Source: Colwellia marinimaniae (GTDB taxonomy: Bacteria > Pseudomonadota > Gammaproteobacteria > Enterobacterales > Alteromonadaceae). From it: a stretch of 64,000 nucleotides of DNA. The stretch spans positions 124,001 to 188,000 of the forward strand of contig NZ_BDQM01000002.1 of assembly GCF_002207865.1 (NCBI RefSeq). The letters run 5' to 3'. Under the pieces are notes generated by a model. That model saw nothing but the letters and a program-made list of their open reading frames with translations. It had not been told where the DNA came from and searched no databases. Positions 58,640 to 64,000 of the stretch are shown here, piece by piece. The translations under genes and the position numbers were made by a program. Each line of letters starts with the position of its first letter. Positions within the stretch are counted from its first letter, which is position 1.

Positions 58640-59956
58640 ATGTTATATCTCCCGCATACACATAGGCCAACAACAGACCAAGGTTGTCAAAAAGGTAATG
58701 TACTGGTGCTTTTTGTTATCAGTTTATTAGCACTGATAACGCTGGCATCCTTGGCCTTAGATGGCGGCCATTTATTATTAAATAAAGGCCGCTTGCAAAA
58801 TCTGGTAGATGCTGCCGCCTTACATGCCGCCAAAGAGCTGGATCAGGGGGCAACTAAGGCACAAGCATCGGCTGCCGCTATCAATTTATTACAAATAAAT
58901 CTTGCCCATACCGATCAACAAGAATTATCCCGTGCTATCGCTTTTGATGGCGATACTAGCGCCTTGTTAACCATAGCGTATTCTGTCGAAGCGGATCCAT
59001 TTAGTGCCGTCACTGACCCCAGTATTGACGCTCAATTTGTCAAGGTTTCACTAAAGAAAATAACCTTAGATAACTTTCTCGCCCATGTTTTTAGTTTTAA
59101 TAAACGCGTTTCTGCTACTGCTTTGGCAGGCCCTAGTACCGCAATAAAGAATTGTTTTACTAAAGTAGTGCCAATGATGGTTTGTGGCACCCCAAATACG
59201 AAGAATTTTGGCTTAGATGAAAATAGGTTATATATGATGAAACTGGGCTCTCATACCAGCTTACCCGTTGGTCCAGGTAACTTTCAATTGCTTGCTCTAG
59301 GAGGTAGTTCCAGCGCCGATGTTATTCTCAAAGGCCTGGCTGGCGCGCCAAATCAAATTGATACTTGCTTTAATGCAACAGTAAATTATACAACTGCGTC
59401 CGGTAATAAAGTAAACGCTGTAGCTACAGGGCTTAACACTCGTTTAGGACTATGGGAGCGGAACATCCGAGGAGAAGAACTAACTTACCACAGAGATGAA
59501 AATATTTGTCAAGGGGAGATAATTACTATTGCAGACATTGAAGTGGATGGTGTAATAAATGAGGATGCTTTAGCTGCTGCATATGAGCATAAAGCATACC
59601 AAGCAGCTTGGTATATAGAGGACAATGAAATAAGTGGCTGCACCGTACCAACCATGGGGTTAAGCAATCCCCCCCCAAACGAGGAAAATTTTAGTTTCGC
59701 TGATCACGCAACACACAGACGAAGAATTATGCCTCTAGTGGTTGGCGAATGTAACAGTTCGGGACAGGTTAATTTTTTAGGGGTTCGTTGCTTTTTTCTC
59801 ACTCAAAAAGTCGAACATAAAGGCCTGACTTCTTATGTAATAGGGGAGTTTATTGATGATTGCCCGGGTGGCGGTAATCCGAGCTTAGCGCCTGTGGATA
59901 CGCCAGGCCCTTATAAAATGGTGTTATACCATGTACCTGGCAGTACCGATTCTTAG
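58640..59956 (+). CDS. TadG-like pilus assembly protein
   Basis: The N-terminal pseudopilin-like segment (GNVLVLFVISLLALITLASLALDGG, then KGRLQNLVDAAALHAAKEL) is the standard TadG N-terminal pattern. The remaining 370 residues form a periplasmic domain with several Cys but no von Willebrand signature I can recognise. At 59669-59676 there is a run of eight C, encoding Pro residues, that is prone to slippage. It lies 11 bp after the lipoprotein gene and 9 bp before tadE. Confidence 0.85.
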   Translation: MLYLPHTHRPTTDQGCQKGNVLVLFVISLLALITLASLALDGGHLLLNKGRLQNLVDAAALHAAKELDQGATKAQASAAAINLLQINLAHTDQQELSRAIAFDGDTSALLTIAYSVEADPFSAVTDPSIDAQFVKVSLKKITLDNFLAHVFSFNKRVSATALAGPSTAIKNCFTKVVPMMVCGTPNTKNFGLDENRLYMMKLGSHTSLPVGPGNFQLLALGGSSSADVILKGLAGAPNQIDTCFNATVNYTTASGNKVNAVATGLNTRLGLWERNIRGEELTYHRDENICQGEIITIADIEVDGVINEDALAAAYEHKAYQAAWYIEDNEISGCTVPTMGLSNPPPNEENFSFADHATHRRRIMPLVVGECNSSGQVNFLGVRCFFLTQKVEHKGLTSYVIGEFIDDCPGGGNPSLAPVDTPGPYKMVLYHVPGSTDS

Positions 59957-59965
59957 GAGTAATGT

Positions 59966-60448
59966 ATGATAACTATCAAAAACAAGATAACCGCAGCTAG
60001 CATAACTAATAAAAGTAAACAACAAGGTTTTGCCGCCATCGAATTTACGCTGGTATTGCCCTTTTTATTACTGTTAATTTTTGCCAGTGCTGAATTTGGC
60101 CGCTTGATGTTGCAATACAATACCCTGAATAAGTCGGTCAGAGATGCTAGTCGCTATTTAACGGCTAAGGCTAAAACTGGTACCAACGACGAAATAAGCA
60201 TATCCGGTGTTACTTGGGACGAAGTAAAGAATTTAATACGCTATGGTCAACACGCTAACGCTAACTTACTGCTGCCCAATCTTAATGATGATGATATCAG
60301 CTTCAGTATTAGCGGCGATTTTATCACCATCACCGTGACTTATGATTGGCAACCGATATTTTCTGACACTTTTTTTACTTTCGGTTTAGGTGATGATATT
60401 GATTTAAGCTTTCCGCTGATATCGACCTATACCATGAGGGCTTTATAA
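59966..60448 (+). CDS. TadE-family pseudopilin
   Basis: A 160-residue protein with GFAAIEFTLVLPFLLLLIFASAEFGR, the TadE N-terminal segment including Glu in IEF (position 5 of the mature form if cut after GF-like site). The rest is a small periplasmic domain. Minor pilins TadE/TadF help build the Flp pilus and are processed by the same peptidase. It lies 9 bp after tadG-like and 2 bp before the next gene. Confidence 0.9.
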   Translation: MITIKNKITAASITNKSKQQGFAAIEFTLVLPFLLLLIFASAEFGRLMLQYNTLNKSVRDASRYLTAKAKTGTNDEISISGVTWDEVKNLIRYGQHANANLLLPNLNDDDISFSISGDFITITVTYDWQPIFSDTFFTFGLGDDIDLSFPLISTYTMRAL

Positions 60449-60450
60449 CC

Positions 60451-60951
60451 ATGTTTAGAGGCGGTAGAGAACTTAAAAAAAACCGACAAAATGGCGTTTA
60501 TACCATAGAGTTTGCCATTGTCGGTGCGGTATTTTTTTTACTGTTATTTGCAGTATTTGAAGTAGGACGGTTATTTTTTGTGTGGAATATACTCACCGAA
60601 GCCTCAAGGCGCGGCGCCAGATTAGCAACGGTTTGTCATTTCGACCATAGTTCAATGTCCGCTTTTGATCCTATGCTCGCAGCTGCCCTGTTTGACAAAA
60701 TACCGATGGCGCCAAACCTAGGCATAACAAATTTACAAATAAGTTACCTAGAACTAGATGGTTCGCCAGTAACTGATATTGATAAAATAAAACTTGTTAG
60801 AGCAGAAATAATTAATTACCAACACCAGTTAATCATTCCTGGTTTATTTTTAACGCTTAACTCACCTAGTTTTGCCACCACATTACCAAGAGAAAGCTTA
60901 GGTGCAACACGAACAAAATATAGCTATTGTTTGCCAAGTGACGCCACATAG
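60451..60951 (+). CDS. TadE/TadF-like pseudopilin
   Basis: A second minor pilin of 166 residues with GVYTIEFAIVGAVFFLLLFAVFEVGR at the N-terminus, then a periplasmic domain including the segment SRRGARLATVC and a C-terminal Cys. It pairs with the TadE gene 2 bp upstream. These two probably correspond to TadE and TadF. Which is which is not decided. Confidence 0.88.
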   Translation: MFRGGRELKKNRQNGVYTIEFAIVGAVFFLLLFAVFEVGRLFFVWNILTEASRRGARLATVCHFDHSSMSAFDPMLAAALFDKIPMAPNLGITNLQISYLELDGSPVTDIDKIKLVRAEIINYQHQLIIPGLFLTLNSPSFATTLPRESLGATRTKYSYCLPSDAT

Positions 60952-61004
60952 TTATAGCGTTGATAAGAATATATTGCTAAGGAACAGTTATTTAAGGAAG
61001 ACTT

Positions 61005-62246
61005 ATGAATAGTAAAAATATCAATAATGTTGTTGATTTACCTGATGGAAGGTTAACTGTGACTGATAACTTTTTCAAAAAGAAGCAAAGCCTACCAGTT
61101 CACTTAGCTGTGCTCGTTATTTGTAGCGAAGTTAATATGCAAGTTACGCTTACTAGTCAATTTAACTTAATAAGTAATTTAAACGTTGAATTCAGTGAAA
61201 AAATACCAGAGCAATTTAGTCAGTTTGAATTAGTTATCTTAGCCATTAATAAAGACAATGATACTTGCCAACAGGTTATTGAAAAATTGGCCCTTGAGCA
61301 TATGCCTACATTATTGTTAGGTGATGGTATTGCCGCTGATATTATTCGAACAGCGATGCATCATCATGTACTAGATATTATTCCTTTTGACGATATTGAG
61401 CAGGAGCTTTTTAATACCTTAACCTTATCAGCCAATAATATTTTAAAAACAAAAAAAGTTGCCCCTGTTATTAGCATCATTAATGGTAAGTCAGGCTCAG
61501 GTGCTAGTTTTATTACCGCTTGTTTAGGTGAGATTAGTGCCAACCTCTGTCCAGATGAAATAGTACTTATTGATGCAGATTTACACTACGGCTCTCTCGC
61601 TGACTCCCTCAACCTTAAAGCCAATTATTTCTTGACCGATGCGCTAAATGAAATTGATAAACTGGATAACATGGCGATAAAGTCTATGATGACCAAACGC
61701 AATAATTTAAGCTTGTTAGCCAGTAAAGCCTACGCTCAACTTGATCAAGAGCAAAATAAAAACTTTAAGCACTTAGAGCAGCTTATATGGAAAATAAAAC
61801 TAAATCATGATTTGATTTTAGTCGATTTATCTCGTGGTTTAGATATGCTCACCTTGCCTTTAGTCTCACTATCTAGCCAGTTTCTCATTGTTGTCCAACA
61901 AAATATTGTTAGTTTGAGAGAAGCCAAAGCCCTTATTCAACAACTAACGGAACGAATGGGTGTCAGCAAGAATATGATTCAAATAATAGTTAATCGTCAT
62001 TCCAAAAAAGTCACTCATATTAGCCTTAATGATATAAAAAAAGCCTTGCTTATCGATAGTGTTTTTTATGTCAGTAATAATTATCAATTAGCTAGTTCTT
62101 GTACCGATTTAGGATCGCCTTTAGCAAAACTGACCGAGAACAAAATCATCCATAAAGAAATTTGTACCATTATAAGAAATGCTTTTCCGATTAAGTTCCC
62201 CAAAGAAAAGCCAAACTTTTTCAGTAAAATTTTCGGAGGTGCGTAA
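61005..62246 (+). CDS. cpaE: Tad pilus localisation ATPase CpaE/TadZ
   Basis: The N-terminal 130 residues form a receiver-like domain (IIRTAMHHHVLDIIPFDDIE). The MinD/ParA-like domain follows: the deviant P-loop INGKSGSGASFI near 157-168, where the usual second Lys is Ala, then LIDADLHYGSLADSLNL and DLILVDLSRGLD. The Ala replacement is common among TadZ proteins. It places the pilus machine in the cell. It overlaps cpaF by one base (TAATG). Confidence 0.88.
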   Translation: MNSKNINNVVDLPDGRLTVTDNFFKKKQSLPVHLAVLVICSEVNMQVTLTSQFNLISNLNVEFSEKIPEQFSQFELVILAINKDNDTCQQVIEKLALEHMPTLLLGDGIAADIIRTAMHHHVLDIIPFDDIEQELFNTLTLSANNILKTKKVAPVISIINGKSGSGASFITACLGEISANLCPDEIVLIDADLHYGSLADSLNLKANYFLTDALNEIDKLDNMAIKSMMTKRNNLSLLASKAYAQLDQEQNKNFKHLEQLIWKIKLNHDLILVDLSRGLDMLTLPLVSLSSQFLIVVQQNIVSLREAKALIQQLTERMGVSKNMIQIIVNRHSKKVTHISLNDIKKALLIDSVFYVSNNYQLASSCTDLGSPLAKLTENKIIHKEICTIIRNAFPIKFPKEKPNFFSKIFGGA

Positions 62247-63568
62247 TGTTACTTGATACAAAAACAGTAGATCCCTTTAGTATTTTAACTGCTGAGGATA
62301 TGCAAACTAAGCAAGAAATTTTTGGCAAGATATTAACCTTGTTAGATTTGTCCGTATTGGAAACTATGGAGAATAAGATCGCGAAAGCGCAAATTACCGA
62401 GTTATGCTGTAGTTTATTAGATGAATTAACCCGACCAATAAGTTTAAACGTTCGTCAAATATTGATAAAGCTAATTATTGATGAAATTTTAGGGCTTGGT
62501 CCGTTAGAAACCCTGTTAGAAGATCCGACAATTGCCGATATTTTAGTTAACCGCTATGACAGTATTTATGTAGAACGTAAGGGGAAATTAGAAAAAGTAG
62601 CGGTGAAATTTTATGATGATAAACATCTACTTAGTATTATTGATCGCATTGTTTCTAGTGTCGGTCGCCGAGTTGATGAATCATCGCCTATGGTAGATGC
62701 CCGCCTTAAAGATGGTAGTAGAGTCAATGCCATTATTCCTCCCTTAGCCCTTGATGGTCCGGTTTTATCTATTCGCCGTTTTACTGTCGATAAACTCTCA
62801 GCCGAACAGCTCATTGACTACGGCACTATGAGCTACGAAATGGGACAACTAATCAAAGCGGTTGTTAAGGGTAAGCTTAATGTGTTGATTTCAGGGGGTA
62901 CTGGTAGTGGTAAAACCACACTACTTAATATTTTATCGGGTTACATCCCTGAAGACGAACGGATTATCACCATAGAAGATTCAGCGGAATTACAATTACA
63001 GCAGCCGCACACGGTCCGTTTAGAAACACGTCCAGCCAATATCGAAGGTAAGGGCGAAATATCACAACGAGATCTGGTGAAAAATTGTTTAAGAATGCGT
63101 CCTGACCGAATTGTTATTGGTGAAGTGAGAGGAGCAGAAGCCATAGATATGTTGGCGGCGATGAATACCGGTCATGAAGGTTCACTAACTACTTTGCACG
63201 CCAACTCTCCTCGCGATGCCTTAGGTCGTTTAGAAAATATGATTTGTATGGGCGGTTTTGACATGCCTATACATAATATTAGAGCGCAAATATCTTCTGC
63301 CATTGATGTGGTGGTGCAGTTACAACGTCAAGAAGATGGTTGTCGACGCATTACCAGTATTCAAGAAGTTACTGGCATGGAAGGGGATGTGATTACCATG
63401 TCGGAAATTTTCACTTTCAAACGAGAGGATAAAGATGAACAAGGAAATATAATAGGCAGTTACCAAGCCACGGGAGTAATACCAGAATTTCATCGTCAAT
63501 TAGCCCTTAAGGGGATCGACTTACCTTATAGCTTATTTGGCATTGATGAATCAACAGTGAATTTCTAA
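62246..63568 (+). CDS. cpaF: Tad secretion motor ATPase CpaF/TadA
   Basis: A type II/IV secretion ATPase of 440 residues. Walker A is GGTGSGKTTLLNIL near 218. The Asp box is EDSAELQLQQPHTVRLETR. Walker B is RPDRIVIGEVRGAEAIDML, and the His box GHEGSLTTLHANSPRDALGR follows. It powers extension, and perhaps retraction, of the Flp pilus. It is one base overlapping with cpaE and 11 bp before tadB. Confidence 0.96.
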   Translation: MLLDTKTVDPFSILTAEDMQTKQEIFGKILTLLDLSVLETMENKIAKAQITELCCSLLDELTRPISLNVRQILIKLIIDEILGLGPLETLLEDPTIADILVNRYDSIYVERKGKLEKVAVKFYDDKHLLSIIDRIVSSVGRRVDESSPMVDARLKDGSRVNAIIPPLALDGPVLSIRRFTVDKLSAEQLIDYGTMSYEMGQLIKAVVKGKLNVLISGGTGSGKTTLLNILSGYIPEDERIITIEDSAELQLQQPHTVRLETRPANIEGKGEISQRDLVKNCLRMRPDRIVIGEVRGAEAIDMLAAMNTGHEGSLTTLHANSPRDALGRLENMICMGGFDMPIHNIRAQISSAIDVVVQLQRQEDGCRRITSIQEVTGMEGDVITMSEIFTFKREDKDEQGNIIGSYQATGVIPEFHRQLALKGIDLPYSLFGIDESTVNF

Positions 63569-63579
63569 TAGGAGGCATT

Positions 63580-64000
63580 ATGAGTCCGCAACTTATATTT
63601 TTACTTTTAGTTTTTGCCGCAGTCGTTTTATTGGCACAAAGTTTGTTCGTTTCAGTCTACAGTCCTCAAAGGGCTGATACCAAGCAGCTAAAAAAACATT
63701 TACTTTCTCTGGCATTAACAGACAAAAACATTGAAAGAAATATATTACTCAATAGTAGAGTCGCGCACTTACCCCCTTTTACTCGCTGGTTAGAGACCTT
63801 ACCTTTGATTGAAAATTTAACCTATAAAATGGAAATATCAGGGTCAAAACTATTAGGTCATCAATATTTAGCTATCGCCTTAGCCACGAGTAGCTTGGCC
63901 TTTATTACCGTTAGTTTCTTCAGCAAGGATTGGTTATTTAGTTTGATAATTGCCTTGCTGACTTTACTGGCGTTTCATCTCAAATTAAATCGCGATACCA
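63580..64000 (+). CDS. tadB: Tad inner-membrane platform protein TadB (partial)
   Basis: Starts at ATG 63580 after AGGAGG. The 140 residues seen begin with a membrane segment (LIFLLLVFAAVVLLAQSLF), then KMEISGSKLLGHQYLAIALA and two further membrane segments, typical of TadB ahead of the type II F domain. It is cut by the window edge. TadC and the rest of the locus presumably follow. Confidence 0.88.
   Translation, partial: MSPQLIFLLLVFAAVVLLAQSLFVSVYSPQRADTKQLKKHLLSLALTDKNIERNILLNSRVAHLPPFTRWLETLPLIENLTYKMEISGSKLLGHQYLAIALATSSLAFITVSFFSKDWLFSLIIALLTLLAFHLKLNRDT

Noticed and set aside
61474-61510. Broken P-loop in TadZ (Ala for Lys)
   Set aside because: This replacement is common in TadZ/CpaE proteins, so it is not taken as damage.

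Overview
The window looks like chromosome from a marine, probably cold-adapted gammaproteobacterium of the order Alteromonadales, closest in feel to Colwellia. This is an inference from AT-rich coding sequence, from protein sequences that resemble but are not identical to enterobacterial ones, and from gene orders typical of Gammaproteobacteria: trmJ-(cysE)-iscR-iscS-iscU-iscA-hscB-hscA-fdx, queA-tgt-yajC-secD-secF, holD-rimI and smp/serB/radA. No database search was possible, so the genus is a guess.

Bases 1-24,400 are housekeeping. They hold the tail of an XRE regulator, a long RluA-type pseudouridine synthase, a Nudix hydrolase, a GST-like protein and a U32-family protein. The complete isc iron-sulfur operon follows on the minus strand with cysE and trmJ upstream, facing suhB. 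Then come cobA, an RhlE-type DEAD-box helicase, an outer-membrane barrel gene broken by a one-base deletion (Ax21-like), and the secretion/queuosine operon queA-tgt-yajC-secD-secF.

Bases 24,600-48,800 hold aceK, tRNA-Trp(CCA), holD-rimI, a small orphan gene, prfC, argS, a TatD-family nuclease, smp facing serB, a tandem-PilZ protein inserted between serB and radA, radA, a secreted dipeptidyl-peptidase IV-type S9 peptidase, a hibernation factor with a short coupled leader ORF, and a metA-metH methionine operon behind a five-box MetJ-type operator that overlaps a strong promoter.

Bases 48,800-64,000 are the accessory part: an acetyltransferase-like protein, an AraC-type regulator with a receiver-like N-terminus, an L,D-transpeptidase, then a Tad/Flp pilus locus running off the right edge. 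The Tad genes are flp, cpaA, an extra AAA+ ATPase, cpaB, cpaC secretin, a small lipoprotein, tadG-like, two tadE/F-like pseudopilins, cpaE/tadZ, cpaF/tadA and a partial tadB. Together they encode pilin, its peptidase, the outer-membrane channel and the motor. The AAA+ ATPase is the least understood part and the best candidate for new biology.

Intergenic DNA is rich in small palindromic or mobile-looking elements. Three are MITE-like with terminal inverted repeats, one hairpin family (GTAGGCG...CGCCTAC) occurs at two distant places, one repeat pair flanks yajC in inverted orientation, and several long imperfect hairpins follow genes. No CRISPR array, prophage, full-length insertion sequence or rRNA operon was seen.
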